A DNA stretch of 64,000 nt from assembly GCA_000701625.1 (NCBI GenBank), contig JNJK01000008.1, forward strand, positions 124,001-188,000, read 5' to 3'. Under the pieces are notes generated by a model. The model had not been told where the DNA came from. It did no database searches and was given only the letters and a program-made list of their open reading frames with translations. This stretch comes from Lachnospiraceae bacterium MC2017. GTDB lineage: Bacteria; Bacillota; Clostridia; Lachnospirales; Lachnospiraceae. Below, in pieces: positions 16,625 to 26,125 of this stretch. How positions within the stretch are numbered: position 1 is the stretch's first letter; each line of letters begins with the position of its first letter. Position numbers and translations under genes: made by a program.

Positions 16625-17677
16625 TTACCCTATAACTTTTAACAGAGCTTCCTGATCACTCGCAGCCTGAAGTGCTTCGTTTCTCGGTATTAACCCCTTT
16701 TTGTAAAGGTCCAGCACAGACTCATCCATTGTGATCATTCCTTTGTCATGACTATTTTTCATTAGATCAAATAGTGAATATATATCCCCGTGCCGGATTA
16801 TCTCTCGAACCTGATTATCAACCAGAAGGATCTCATATGCCGGGATACGTTCTCCCTCTGTAGAGACCAGCAGCTGCCTTGATATCGTGGCTTTGAGTGC
16901 ATTCGCTATCCGGTTTCTGGCCTGTATACGCTGCTGTTCCGGGAACAAGTCTACCAGATTTTCCACTGTCTCCACTGCACTCAGAGTATACATGGACGAA
17001 AAAACCAGACGTCCCGTCTCCGCAGCCATAAGCGCCTGACGCACCTCAGTAGAATTTGTCAACTGACTTATCTCCAGCACATCCGGATCCTGCCTTAGTG
17101 CCGCTGCCATGGCTGTTTCATAATCTTTAACATCGAGACCGATCTCACGCTGGTTAACTATGGACATTTTATGCGCATGAAGATACTCGATCGGATCCTC
17201 AAGTGTAATGATATTGCAGGCTCTTGTGGCATTTATCCTGTCTACCATAGATGCGATCACCGTAGACTTACCGGATCCCGATGGTCCCGTAACAAGTACC
17301 AGACCTCTTTTTTCCTCACAAAGATCCATCACTTCTTTCGGGATATTAAGAGTTTCCGCATCAGGTATCTTCATATCCACGAGACGAAGTGTCAGTGATA
17401 TACTGCCTCTTTGCTTATAGGCATTTACGCGAAATCTTCCGGCTTCCGGTATAGACACAGAAAGGTCTATTTCTCCATCTTCATCAAATTTTTCCCGCTG
17501 TTCCGGATTCATGAGGTTCAGCAGGACTTCCAGTGTATCCGACGGCGTCATACGCGGGAACTTTGTATTAACAAGTTCGCCGTGTATCCTGAATTTCGGA
17601 AAAGCTCCTACACTGATATGTACGTCAGACGCATGTTCCACTGATGCCTGATGAAGCAATGCATATATGTCAAGCAT
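16625..17677 (-). CDS. pilT: Divergent PilT-family retraction ATPase
   Basis: PilT ATPases power type IV pilus retraction. The 350 residues have the N-terminal PAS-like domain, a good Walker A (G-P-S-G-S-G-K-S-T) and the Asp box (T-L-E-D-P-I-E-Y). Two catalytic features are altered. Where PilT has V-G-E-M-R-D after D-P-D-V, this protein reads L-E-I-S-Q-L-T-N, losing the Walker B Glu and the following Arg-Asp. The His box T-L-H-T-N-S-A is S-M-Y-T-L-S-A. ATP may be bound but hydrolysis is doubtful. No pilin or other pil genes are nearby; it is last in a unit with two c-di-GMP-type proteins (3-base gap), suggesting a regulatory role. The start has AGGAG. Confidence 0.8.
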   Translation of the reverse strand: MLDIYALLHQASVEHASDVHISVGAFPKFRIHGELVNTKFPRMTPSDTLEVLLNLMNPEQREKFDEDGEIDLSVSIPEAGRFRVNAYKQRGSISLTLRLVDMKIPDAETLNIPKEVMDLCEEKRGLVLVTGPSGSGKSTVIASMVDRINATRACNIITLEDPIEYLHAHKMSIVNQREIGLDVKDYETAMAAALRQDPDVLEISQLTNSTEVRQALMAAETGRLVFSSMYTLSAVETVENLVDLFPEQQRIQARNRIANALKATISRQLLVSTEGERIPAYEILLVDNQVREIIRHGDIYSLFDLMKNSHDKGMITMDESVLDLYKKGLIPRNEALQAASDQEALLKVIG

Positions 17678-17680
17678 ACC

Positions 17681-18793
17681 TTAACTCCTGCCTTTCCTTA
17701 CATATCCTGCTTCTCTAAGTGTCGAGTCATCGATTATACATCGGTTATCCATGGTCTTCATTACATCTTTAATACCCAGGGTACCGTATATCAGTTTTTG
17801 TGACAGGTCTATTATCGTATTATCCGAAAAAGTAAGTACGCAGGGTCTCAGCATATCTTCTTCATTCTCAGTGATGACCAGTCCCTTTTCACCGTTAGTG
17901 AGCTCGATCGTTGCCCCCGGAACGAGTATATTTATACTGTGCACCAATGCATTCGTGGTAGTTGCATCATAAAACTCCGGGTGATCGATCAGATCCCTGA
18001 TAGCGCTTATTTCCGAGCTTGGTTCTCTGTAATCATTCATTGCCGTCATCATATCAAAGGTATCTGCTATCATAAGGATCTTTGCAGCATTTACGATCTT
18101 TGCTCCCTTATCTACATTTCCTTTCCTGATATCGTTAAGGGAACGAAAGCTTTGCTGACATATCCTTTTTATGGACGGAGAAGAAGAAAAGGCTTCGTCA
18201 AAGAGCTTAAAACCTGCTGATTCATATCTTGATATCTTGTCCTGTCCTTCTTCCTCTTTTGCCGCCTTTCCCTGCAGTTCCGGAGGTATATCGATTTTTC
18301 CGATATCATGGACCAGTGCCGCTGTTATCAGATCATTTTGTTCAGCGATCTTTATATTCATCTGATGGCCTATCATGGCACTTAAAATCGCCACATTAAG
18401 GGCATGCTTATACCAGGTATCCTCTGCACTTCGTAGTGACTGGACAAAATTTATCTTGTGATCGAGACGTCCGTAGTTTTTCATTATTCTACTTACAAGT
18501 CCCGGTAAAGCCTCCGGCTTTTTTCCGTCTTTGATGGCTTTCCATTCATCCTTTATCACAAAGGTTGACATCATCTGAAAGCGCTCAAATTCAAGGTCCT
18601 CCTCCGAAATAGGAGGAACCGGCTCCGCAGGTTCCAATATATATAAACCTATGATTCCAAAATTACGTACACTTTCTATGCCCTGATGAGTGAGCTTTGA
18701 ATTTCTGTCATACAAAAGTACGCCTTTTTTATCATATATTGGCTTTGCAAGGCGCATTCCGGTTTTAAGCTTTTCCTGCTTCACAAAGATCAT
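17681..18793 (-). CDS. HD-GYP-like protein lacking the GYP motif
   Basis: This 370-residue protein has an N-terminal domain (K-L-K-T-G-M-R-L-A-K-P-I-Y-D) like that preceding HD-GYP domains, and a C-terminal HD domain with a His, A-A-L-V-H-D-I-G-K-I-D-I-P and the later A-D-T-F-D-M-M-T-A. HD-GYP proteins hydrolyse c-di-GMP, but the H-H-E-x-x-D-G-x-G-Y-P segment is replaced by Q-Q-S-F-R-S-L-N-D-I-R-K-G-N, so activity is uncertain. The open frame extends nine codons to a TTG without a ribosome-binding site. The ATG at 18793 with AAGGGG is preferred. It lies between the EAL gene and pilT. Confidence 0.75.
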   Translation of the reverse strand: MIFVKQEKLKTGMRLAKPIYDKKGVLLYDRNSKLTHQGIESVRNFGIIGLYILEPAEPVPPISEEDLEFERFQMMSTFVIKDEWKAIKDGKKPEALPGLVSRIMKNYGRLDHKINFVQSLRSAEDTWYKHALNVAILSAMIGHQMNIKIAEQNDLITAALVHDIGKIDIPPELQGKAAKEEEGQDKISRYESAGFKLFDEAFSSSPSIKRICQQSFRSLNDIRKGNVDKGAKIVNAAKILMIADTFDMMTAMNDYREPSSEISAIRDLIDHPEFYDATTTNALVHSINILVPGATIELTNGEKGLVITENEEDMLRPCVLTFSDNTIIDLSQKLIYGTLGIKDVMKTMDNRCIIDDSTLREAGYVRKGRS

Positions 18794-18838
18794 AGTTTTA
18801 CTACCCCTTCTTTCCCCCAAAACATGATCTGCAATCCA

Positions 18839-21800
18839 TCACTTCAGCAACTCTTTAAACTGATCTGCAGGTACGGGTTTTGAATAATAATATCCCTGCG
18901 CAATATCACAGTTCGCTTCTCTTAGAAATTCCACCTGTTCCTTCGTCTCTACTCCCTCGGCAACCACTACCATTCCCAGCTGCTTTGACATGGTGATCGC
19001 ATTTTCTATTATGATCCTTCCGCGCTTAGTCGCCATTATCTCATCTACAAAATACCTGTCGATCTTTATCACATCTACAGGAGCTTCTCTAAGCATATTG
19101 AGAGAAGAATATCCCGATCCAAAGTCATCCATTTCAATCACAAAGCCTAATTCTTTTAATTCACCCATCGTTCTGTAGAGCTCATTTACATCTTCAGTGA
19201 ATAGAGTCTCTGTGATCTCCAGATGAATCAACCTATTGTCAATACCATATTTTTTTGTAAGTCCCGTTAGTTTATCAAGGAGATCTGTATGACTTACATG
19301 AAATCTTGAGACATTTACAGAAATCGGAATTTCATAGCCTTCTTTAGATAATTCCGATACAAATTTTGCTGCGCACTCCCACATGTATTCATCAAGCTTC
19401 TTTATAAACCCATTGCTTTCAAAGTACGGCAAAAACTCTCCCGGCATCCTAAGCCCGTTAGACGGGTGCTGCCAGCGAACCAACGCTTCCGCACTACATA
19501 TTTTCCCGGTTCCCAGATCCACCTTTGGCTGCAGGAACATGACAAACTCATGCTCTGTAAGTGCTCTCTGCATCTCGCTCTCCATCTGAGCGACCTTCCT
19601 CTGATGCAGGCGTATGCTGTCGTCATATACAGAAACATTGGACAATTTATTGCCCTTAATTTCTCTCTTTGCTATCCTTGCGCGGTCGCACATGAGACGT
19701 ATCGGAATTTCCCTGTCATCAACCTTATATATTCCGAAGCACAGCGTCGAACCGCAGCGTTTCGCTTCTTCAAACTGAAAACTTTCACTAAGTTCGGTAA
19801 CATATTTCAGGATATCATTATCCTCATCAAATTCTACCAACACGGAAAACATGTCCGCTTCGTAACGGCTCGCTATTCCGTCTTTATGAAGCGATGCCTG
19901 TATCAGCTTTCCGGCATATTCAAGGCACCTGTTTCCTGTCTCTACTCCAAAGCGGTCATTAATGATCCTAAAATGTTCTATATCCATAGCTATAATAGCA
20001 AAATTACGCTCAGGATACATTTTCAGCCGATTACTTACATTACGATAAAAGGCTTCTGCGTTAAAAAGCCTCGTTAATTCATCATAGTCTGCCCTAAATT
20101 CCAGTTCTTTCTTTACTTCCATTTCAGAGTTAACATCCTGCAAAATACCCGTAACCCGTGAAAGCTGGTTATTTAGACCATTAAGAGTCTGTACTGTGAT
20201 CCTGAACCATCTGGCTATACCAAATTTATTTAAGAGCCTCACTACTACTTCATGCGTATCCGGTTCGCGCTTCACACTCTTTAAGAATTTTCTGAAGCTG
20301 TCACAGTCCTCCTGCACCGGCTTCAAGCCTGACAACATAGACCACTCATTTTCTTTCATCTCCGGAGTGACCGTAAACATATTCTCAAAAGTCGTGCAAA
20401 TATAATAATCCCTTTTCAGCACATCATATTCAAAGACATAGATACCTGTCAGTTCGTTTACATGCTCATATCTCTCATTATCTCTCGCAAGCTCGCTCAT
20501 AAATGTGCTGTTATCAAGCATTGCTCTGTAACGGGACTCCAGGAGATTATTTCTATCCAGATCCTTTTTCAGCTCATTAATATCCGTTGCCATTAAGAAT
20601 ATTTTTTCTATTCCACCCTCATTTCGACTGTCTATACTTACAGTGGTACTGATACTATACCAATGCCAGCTGCCATCCTGATGTATAAAACGGATATGCT
20701 TACGCATACGCCTTTTATCTTTTCTGACCGCTTCTCTTAAATATCCAGGATCAGTTACATATAGAAATTCCCCGCGATCCCTATAATGAACTACATGATC
20801 CAGGAAATATTTCCTAAGTCCCAGATAATCCGTGAGCTGTTCTGACATGACAGCCATCACATTTTTTTCCTGTAAACGGACACATGAATTCTCTGCAAGA
20901 TCTATCTCCCACACCAGATCTGCTGTCTCGCTTAAAGCTATGTCAAAATTTTTGCGACTTCTTATAAGTTCAATTTTTTCTTTTTCGGGATCGACCCGTT
21001 GAAGTACTACAAGCCAAACACCATTCTTCCCTCCGGAAACGTGATAAATTCTGGCCTTTTTTGCTCTTCCTGTATTTCCGAGCCACACTTCTGCAAATCT
21101 ATTCTGCAAACTGTCAGGATCCTCTCCCGAGATCCACGAATCATCCTCTTCTCCGGGCACTTCCAACCTTATATCATCAAGGAGCTCCGGTTCCATATGC
21201 TTCATGTACGAATTCATATATATGATCCGACCATTGGTGTCCATTGCATAGGCTTCTGAAGGCAAAGCATCCAGTATGCTCCTGATGCGCTCCACATGAG
21301 TCATCTCCTGCGGTTCTGATATAAGAGTATCCAGATCCCTGATCTCCGTATCATAAACCGAATAAGAATTTGCCTTACTATCAATCGAATGTAATAGCGC
21401 TTTCTCCGCTTTTTCAAACATCATTTTAAATCCCGGTTTTGCCCCTGCAGGTTCAACCGCGATTCCAATATTTATAACAGAGTCATCTGCAACCCTATAG
21501 TTTATCCATAGATTTCCTACTGCGCGTATAAGATAAGATGCCTTGTCATATACAATTTCTCTGTCATTTATATTACGCATGCATACGACAAATCTATTTT
21601 CATCTGCACGTCCGATCACATCATACGAGCGAAGTGACCGCCTAAAGATCCTGGCGATCTCGAGAACCGCCCTGTCCACCTGCTCTTTACCATTTCGGTT
21701 AAGTAATGTACAGTAATCCGTCAGTTCCACATACATCACGTTATAGATTGCCGATTCTGTACAGTCAGAATAAGCTTCTCTTATCTTTGCTTCAGCATTT

Positions 21801-22183
21801 GAAGCACTGTCAAGTCCGGTGAGAATGTCCACTTTTTCTGAAATCTTACATGTATCCTCATCAGACAACTTTGTATAAGTTCCATATAAAAGTGCAGGAC
21901 GATTGTTTTCGTCAAGGATAGTCTTTCCGGTGACGCTGTACCAACAGAATTTTCCTTCAAAGTCCATGCATCTGAAGAATTCCTGTGTTTCATTTATATT
22001 ATATAAAATGGGATGAAAAAACATGATAGCCCGCTTTAGATCATCGGGGCAGATTTTCCCCGCGAGCTCCAGAGATTCACTGAAATCCATTATCCGTACC
22101 TGACACGGAATATATTTCACAACATTTCTCGAAAAGTTCATGACATCAGACTGGATGTCATACTCAAATACGATTGCCTCCAT
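18839..22183 (-). CDS. Multi-PAS GGDEF/EAL protein, probable c-di-GMP phosphodiesterase
   Basis: The 1114 residues comprise an N-terminal PAS-like domain (1-120), a GGDEF-like domain (about 135-265), three PAS-like domains (about 300-690), a second GGDEF-like domain (about 700-850) and a C-terminal EAL domain (about 870-1114). Both GGDEF signatures are lost (R-A-D-E-N and Y-E-A-D-M), so cyclase activity is unlikely. The EAL domain keeps S-A-E-A-L-V-R-W, the D-D-F-G-S-G-Y-S-S loop, V-I-K-I-D-R and the V-V-A-E-G-V-E glutamate, so it should hydrolyse c-di-GMP. There is no membrane segment; it is a cytoplasmic sensor. It heads a unit with the HD-GYP-like protein and PilT. The start has GAGGGG. 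Confidence 0.88.
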   Translation of the reverse strand: MEAIVFEYDIQSDVMNFSRNVVKYIPCQVRIMDFSESLELAGKICPDDLKRAIMFFHPILYNINETQEFFRCMDFEGKFCWYSVTGKTILDENNRPALLYGTYTKLSDEDTCKISEKVDILTGLDSASNAEAKIREAYSDCTESAIYNVMYVELTDYCTLLNRNGKEQVDRAVLEIARIFRRSLRSYDVIGRADENRFVVCMRNINDREIVYDKASYLIRAVGNLWINYRVADDSVINIGIAVEPAGAKPGFKMMFEKAEKALLHSIDSKANSYSVYDTEIRDLDTLISEPQEMTHVERIRSILDALPSEAYAMDTNGRIIYMNSYMKHMEPELLDDIRLEVPGEEDDSWISGEDPDSLQNRFAEVWLGNTGRAKKARIYHVSGGKNGVWLVVLQRVDPEKEKIELIRSRKNFDIALSETADLVWEIDLAENSCVRLQEKNVMAVMSEQLTDYLGLRKYFLDHVVHYRDRGEFLYVTDPGYLREAVRKDKRRMRKHIRFIHQDGSWHWYSISTTVSIDSRNEGGIEKIFLMATDINELKKDLDRNNLLESRYRAMLDNSTFMSELARDNERYEHVNELTGIYVFEYDVLKRDYYICTTFENMFTVTPEMKENEWSMLSGLKPVQEDCDSFRKFLKSVKREPDTHEVVVRLLNKFGIARWFRITVQTLNGLNNQLSRVTGILQDVNSEMEVKKELEFRADYDELTRLFNAEAFYRNVSNRLKMYPERNFAIIAMDIEHFRIINDRFGVETGNRCLEYAGKLIQASLHKDGIASRYEADMFSVLVEFDEDNDILKYVTELSESFQFEEAKRCGSTLCFGIYKVDDREIPIRLMCDRARIAKREIKGNKLSNVSVYDDSIRLHQRKVAQMESEMQRALTEHEFVMFLQPKVDLGTGKICSAEALVRWQHPSNGLRMPGEFLPYFESNGFIKKLDEYMWECAAKFVSELSKEGYEIPISVNVSRFHVSHTDLLDKLTGLTKKYGIDNRLIHLEITETLFTEDVNELYRTMGELKELGFVIEMDDFGSGYSSLNMLREAPVDVIKIDRYFVDEIMATKRGRIIIENAITMSKQLGMVVVAEGVETKEQVEFLREANCDIAQGYYYSKPVPADQFKELLK

Positions 22184-22239
22184 GTACTACCCCTCATAAA
22201 CAAGTACCCCAAAAATACATCTGTACACAGTTTGACTAT

Positions 22240-22268
22240 ATTCTAGCAATTCGCATTTTTTTTAACAA
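22240..22268 (-). promoter_or_regulatory. Promoter of the EAL/HD-GYP-like/pilT unit
   Basis: TTGTTA (22263-22268) and TAGAAT (22240-22245) are separated by 17 bases on the minus strand. The leader to the ATG at 22183 is about 50 bases. This is the best match in the gap after hemW. Confidence 0.5.
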
Positions 22269-22301
22269 TAGATTGACAATTTGTTTTATTAAATGTGCAC
22301 C

Positions 22302-23435
22302 TTAGTATAGGTACTCACTCATAAGAATATTGGAAACTTCAAGACCTTCGTCTGTATATGAATATCGTTCCCCTTCATGGATCAAATATCCATCCTTTTC
22401 CTGCTTCTCAAGTACTTTTCCAAAAACTTCCGTAATGTCATGTCCAAAATTTCTGTAAAAATCAGTCGATGACACACCCGCACAGGTTCTGAGTCCAAGG
22501 AACATAAACTCTTCCATTGCATCCCTTACAGTAAGAAAGAAATCGTCTTCACGTGTTTTTCCGGGATGCTCCATGTAGGTTGCATAAGATCTTATATTTG
22601 TAAATCTGTGATCACCGATAAGAGATGCCGCTCCCGGTCCAAAACCTCTGTAATCACCTCTGTTCCAATACACAAGATTATGTCTGCACTCATATCCGTC
22701 TCTTGCATAATTGGAAATTTCATACCTATTGTACCCGCACTCAGATAAAAGATCACGAACCATTCTATCTGTCTCAGTTACAGACTCCTCTGACGGCAGA
22801 TCAAGCTCTCCCTTTTCATACTTCGAATAAAACAGCGTTCCGGGTTCAACAATGAGTGAATATACCGAAATATGCTCCGGCTTAAGTGACAATACACCCT
22901 CAAGCGAATCTCTGAATTTTTTGGCAGACTGCCCCGGAATGGATGACATCAGGTCTACGCTTACATTTTTAAATCCCGCTTCCCTGACTTCATGATAAGT
23001 CTTCTTAAAATCCTCCGCCGTATGAATACGCCCAAGAAGGCTCAGTTCCTCATCATTAAGAGACTGGCATCCTATACTGAGCCTGTTTATTCCGCATTCC
23101 CTGTAGATACCCAAAGCATCTTTTTGCAGAGTTCCGGGATTCATCTCCATCGATATCTCTGCGTTTTCTGCAAAATAATACTTCTTTCTCAGAGAATCCA
23201 TGATCGCTGCAATCAAACGAGGCGGAACCCTCGAAGGTGTTCCGCCGCCAATATAAACAGTCTGCACTTCATACCGCAGTCCACTTTCCTCCGCTTCCTC
23301 GATCTCACTAAGGACAGCAGAGAGGTAATGTTCCATTTCTTCTTCCGTTCCTGAGAAGGACAAGAAATCACAATAACTGCATTTTTTTACACAAAATGGA
23401 ATATGAACATATATCGATAATGGAGACTTTTTCAT
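22302..23435 (-). CDS. hemW: Radical SAM heme chaperone HemW (former coproporphyrinogen oxidase-like)
   Basis: HemW is a radical-SAM protein that binds and inserts heme; it lacks coproporphyrinogen dehydrogenase activity. The cluster motif is C-V-K-K-C-S-Y-C, followed by the family pattern V-Y-I-G-G-G-T-P-S, E-M-N-P-G-T and S-I-G-C-Q-S. A C-terminal winged helix is present. The open frame extends to 23471, but the ATG at 23435 (M-K-K-S-P-L-S-I-Y-V-H-I-P-F) with GAGGAAA upstream gives the usual start and 377 residues. It follows lepA by 7 bases, a very common pairing in Clostridia. Confidence 0.94.
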   Translation of the reverse strand: MKKSPLSIYVHIPFCVKKCSYCDFLSFSGTEEEMEHYLSAVLSEIEEAEESGLRYEVQTVYIGGGTPSRVPPRLIAAIMDSLRKKYYFAENAEISMEMNPGTLQKDALGIYRECGINRLSIGCQSLNDEELSLLGRIHTAEDFKKTYHEVREAGFKNVSVDLMSSIPGQSAKKFRDSLEGVLSLKPEHISVYSLIVEPGTLFYSKYEKGELDLPSEESVTETDRMVRDLLSECGYNRYEISNYARDGYECRHNLVYWNRGDYRGFGPGAASLIGDHRFTNIRSYATYMEHPGKTREDDFFLTVRDAMEEFMFLGLRTCAGVSSTDFYRNFGHDITEVFGKVLEKQEKDGYLIHEGERYSYTDEGLEVSNILMSEYLY

Positions 23436-23442
23436 GTTTTCC

Positions 23443-25251
23443 TCAATTATCAGAATCCAGCTTAAGTACACTTAAGAATGCTTCCTTCGGAACTTCTACG
23501 GTTCCTATTGAACGCATCTTCTTCTTTCCTTCTTTCTGCTTTTCAAGCAGCTTCTTCTTTCTGGATATATCACCACCGTAACACTTTGCAAGTACGTCCT
23601 TGCGAACCGCACGAACTGTCTCACGGGCAATTACTTTTCCACTGACTGCCGCCTGAATAGGGATTTCAAAAAGATGTCTTGGTATCTCATCCTTGAGCTT
23701 CTCGCACATCTTCCTTCCTCTCTCATATGCACTATCCTTAAATACTATGAAAGAAAGGGCATCGACATATTCCTTATTTATCAGTATATCCAGCTTAACG
23801 AGTTCCGAAGTTCTATATTCTTTCATCTCGTAATCAAAAGAAGCATAACCTCTTGAACGACTCTTTAATGCATCAAAGAAATCGTAGATGATCTCATTAA
23901 GCGGCAGATCGTACTTAAGGAGTACACGTGTAGTCTCGATATAATCCATTCCTGTCTGGATTCCGCGTCTCTCCTGGCAAAGACCGATAATAGCACCGAG
24001 ATACTCTGTATTCACCATAATTTCGGCAGATACTATAGGTTCCTCCATATGCTCTATCTCAGATGGATCCGGCAGATTTGCAGGATTAGTAAGATCCATC
24101 TCTGTTCCATCAGTCTTAAATACCTTATATACTACACCCGGAGCAGTCGTTACCAGATCAAGATCATACTCTCTCTCCAGTCTCTCCTGAATGATATCGA
24201 GATGGAGAAGGCCCAGAAATCCGCAACGGAATCCAAAACCAAGTGCCGCTGATGTCTCCGGCTCAAAAGTCAGTGAAGCATCATTAAGCTGCAGCTTCTC
24301 AAGTGCATCACGAAGATCCGGATAACGGGCAGAATCAGCAGGATAGATTCCGCAATAAACCATGGAATTGACCTTTCTGTATCCGGGAAGTGCCTCTTCA
24401 CAGGGAGTAACTGCACTTGTCACAGTATCACCCACTCTTGTTTCCTTAAGATCCTTTATGGAAGCTGTAAAGTATCCAACCATGCCAGCCTCCAGGCTGT
24501 CGCAAGGGATAAATCTGCCTGCTCCGAAGTAACCTACCTCAACTACTTCATTTTCGCTTCCGGTAGCCATAAAACGCACCTTGTCGCCCTTCTTGATCGA
24601 GCCATCCATGATACGCATGAATACTATTACTCCACGATACGGATCATAAAGCGAGTCAAAGATAAGTGCTTTTAGAGGCTTATTCACATCTCCCGAAGGT
24701 GCAGGAATCTTATGTACGATCTCCTCAAGGACTTCCTCTATTCCAATACCGTTCTTTGCGGAAATTCGCGGAGCATCCATTGCTTCGATACCGATCACAT
24801 CCTCTATTTCCTGCGCAACTCTCTCAGGCTCTGCACTAGGAAGATCTATCTTATTTATAACAGGAAATACGTCCAGATCATGATCCAGTGCAAGATATAC
24901 ATTTGCCAGTGTCTGAGCCTCAATTCCCTGAGCAGCGTCTACAATGAGGATAGCACCGTCGCAGGCTGCAAGTGCCCTTGATACTTCATAGTTGAAATCC
25001 ACATGGCCCGGTGTATCGATCAGATTAAAGATGTACTCTTCACCGTTTTTTGCCTGATAAACTGTACGTACAGCCTGAGACTTGATCGTTATGCCACGTT
25101 CTCTTTCAAGTTCCATGTTATCCAGAACCTGCTCCTGCATCTCACGCTCTGTAAGGAGTCCTGTTTTCTCAATTATCCGGTCCGCCAGTGTGGACTTTCC
25201 ATGGTCAATATGTGCGATGATACAAAAATTTCTGATGTGATCCTGCTGCAT
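23443..25251 (-). CDS. lepA: Elongation factor 4 (LepA)
   Basis: LepA is a ribosome-bound GTPase that aids translation initiation and back-translocation. G-domain motifs are [17 protein letters not shown] and N-K-I-D-L. The C-terminal LepA-specific domain carries [23 protein letters not shown], broken by hyphens. The upstream frame reaches 25302, but the ATG at 25251 with GAGGAG gives 602 residues, the normal length. Confidence 0.96.
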   Translation of the reverse strand: MQQDHIRNFCIIAHIDHGKSTLADRIIEKTGLLTEREMQEQVLDNMELERERGITIKSQAVRTVYQAKNGEEYIFNLIDTPGHVDFNYEVSRALAACDGAILIVDAAQGIEAQTLANVYLALDHDLDVFPVINKIDLPSAEPERVAQEIEDVIGIEAMDAPRISAKNGIGIEEVLEEIVHKIPAPSGDVNKPLKALIFDSLYDPYRGVIVFMRIMDGSIKKGDKVRFMATGSENEVVEVGYFGAGRFIPCDSLEAGMVGYFTASIKDLKETRVGDTVTSAVTPCEEALPGYRKVNSMVYCGIYPADSARYPDLRDALEKLQLNDASLTFEPETSAALGFGFRCGFLGLLHLDIIQERLEREYDLDLVTTAPGVVYKVFKTDGTEMDLTNPANLPDPSEIEHMEEPIVSAEIMVNTEYLGAIIGLCQERRGIQTGMDYIETTRVLLKYDLPLNEIIYDFFDALKSRSRGYASFDYEMKEYRTSELVKLDILINKEYVDALSFIVFKDSAYERGRKMCEKLKDEIPRHLFEIPIQAAVSGKVIARETVRAVRKDVLAKCYGGDISRKKKLLEKQKEGKKKMRSIGTVEVPKEAFLSVLKLDSDN

Positions 25252-25303
25252 CCTTTGCTCCTCTATACTTATGATGTTAAGTATTTTTATCCCTGTCATC
25301 ATG

Positions 25304-25546
25304 TTATTCCGGAAATTCTACCATAACATACCATCCACCTCCGTCACCTACGCGGACGGATTTTACCGTACCATGAAGTTCTTTCAGCGCTTCCTGCTTT
25401 CTGAAATTACCGGACATGGCTATTGCCGGAATGATCGTATAATAAACTACGAGCCCTCCCTGGAGTTCAGATTTTTCTACCTCAACCTCTGTTCCGGGTT
25501 TGATGTGCTCGTACTCGATTTCCATCTTAAATTCCATCTCTCTCAT
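25304..25546 (-). CDS. Small protein of unknown function between rpsT and lepA
   Basis: I do not recognise this 80-residue product. It is acidic at the N-terminus ([15 protein letters not shown]), has a hydrophobic centre ([14 protein letters not shown]) and a Gly-rich C-terminal strand region ([13 protein letters not shown]). It could be a small soluble beta-type protein. AAAGAGG lies 11 bases before the ATG. It begins just after the rpsT terminator and ends 52 bases before lepA, so it may be read with lepA. Coding-like composition and tight placement favour a real gene. Confidence 0.6.
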   Translation of the reverse strand: MREMEFKMEIEYEHIKPGTEVEVEKSELQGGLVVYYTIIPAIAMSGNFRKQEALKELHGTVKSVRVGDGGGWYVMVEFPE

Positions 25547-25572
25547 GGATTTTTTCGCCTCTTTAATTACGA

Positions 25573-25613
25573 AAAAAGCTCCAACGGTATAGAGGGATAC
25601 CGCCGAAGCTTTT
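25573..25613 (-). terminator. rpsT intrinsic terminator
   Basis: On the minus strand AAGCTTCGGCGGTAT pairs imperfectly with ATACCGTTGGAGCTT around CCCTCT, then TTTTTT. It lies 27 bases after the rpsT stop. Confidence 0.85.
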
Positions 25614-25639
25614 GTTTACTCATGCATTCTAAAAATGAC

Positions 25640-25903
25640 TTATGCCATCTTGTTTACTGCCTTTGTAAGACGGGAAACCTTTCTGGAAGCTGTACACTTG
25701 TGATAAACTCCCTTAGAACCAGCCTTCTCAATAGCAGAGATTGCATTCTTAAGTGCTGCATCTGCAGCTGCTTTATCGTTAGAGTCGATAGCTGCGTATA
25801 CCTTCTTTACAGCGGTCTTTACGCCAGACTTCTCAGCCTTGTTAAGCTCTGCTCTCTTTGCGCTAGTAAGAACTCTTTTCTTTGCAGATTTGATGTTTGC
25901 CAA
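25640..25903 (-). CDS. rpsT: 30S ribosomal protein bS20
   Basis: bS20 binds 16S rRNA in the body of the small subunit. The 87 residues are Lys/Ala rich, with M-A-N-I-K-S-A-K-K-R-V and K-G-V-Y-H-K-C-T-A-S-R-K-V-S-R-L, typical of the family. The start is TTG with GGAGG eight bases upstream. A UUG start is also known for E. coli rpsT, where it takes part in autoregulation. It is monocistronic, with its own promoter and terminator. Confidence 0.97.
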   Translation of the reverse strand: MANIKSAKKRVLTSAKRAELNKAEKSGVKTAVKKVYAAIDSNDKAAADAALKNAISAIEKAGSKGVYHKCTASRKVSRLTKAVNKMA

Positions 25904-25994
25904 TTTGATTACCTCCTATCCTCGAAATTTTAATTTATTCACGTTGCTTTTTCCGAGGCCTGACACTTGGCACAGGGTTTATGCATACTTGAAA

Positions 25995-26023
25995 AATATA
26001 ATTTAAAATTTCGAATCTGTCAA
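25995..26023 (-). promoter_or_regulatory. rpsT promoter
   Basis: TTGACA (26018-26023), a 17-base spacer and TATATT (25995-26000) on the minus strand make a near-perfect sigma-A promoter. The leader of about 85 bases ends with CCTCG ... CGAGG arms, the second arm lying just before the ribosome-binding site, so S20 autoregulation is possible. Confidence 0.8.
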
Positions 26024-26052
26024 TACTTTTTTACGCTTTCTGATGATACTCT

Positions 26053-26122
26053 CTGATAACACGAATTGCTTCGCTGATGATGCAGCTCCCGCTATTCTAA
26101 AACACTCGCATTCCGCGTAATT
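26053..26122. repeat. Composite-repeat module between rpsT and mgtE
   Basis: GATAACACGAATTGCTTCG ... AAAACACTCGCATTCCGCG and GTAATTACGCTAC align, reverse-complemented, with 55936-56018 of the composite element at about 80 percent by eye. The module abuts the mgtE stop codon at 26126. Confidence 0.7.
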
Positions 26123-26125
26123 ACG

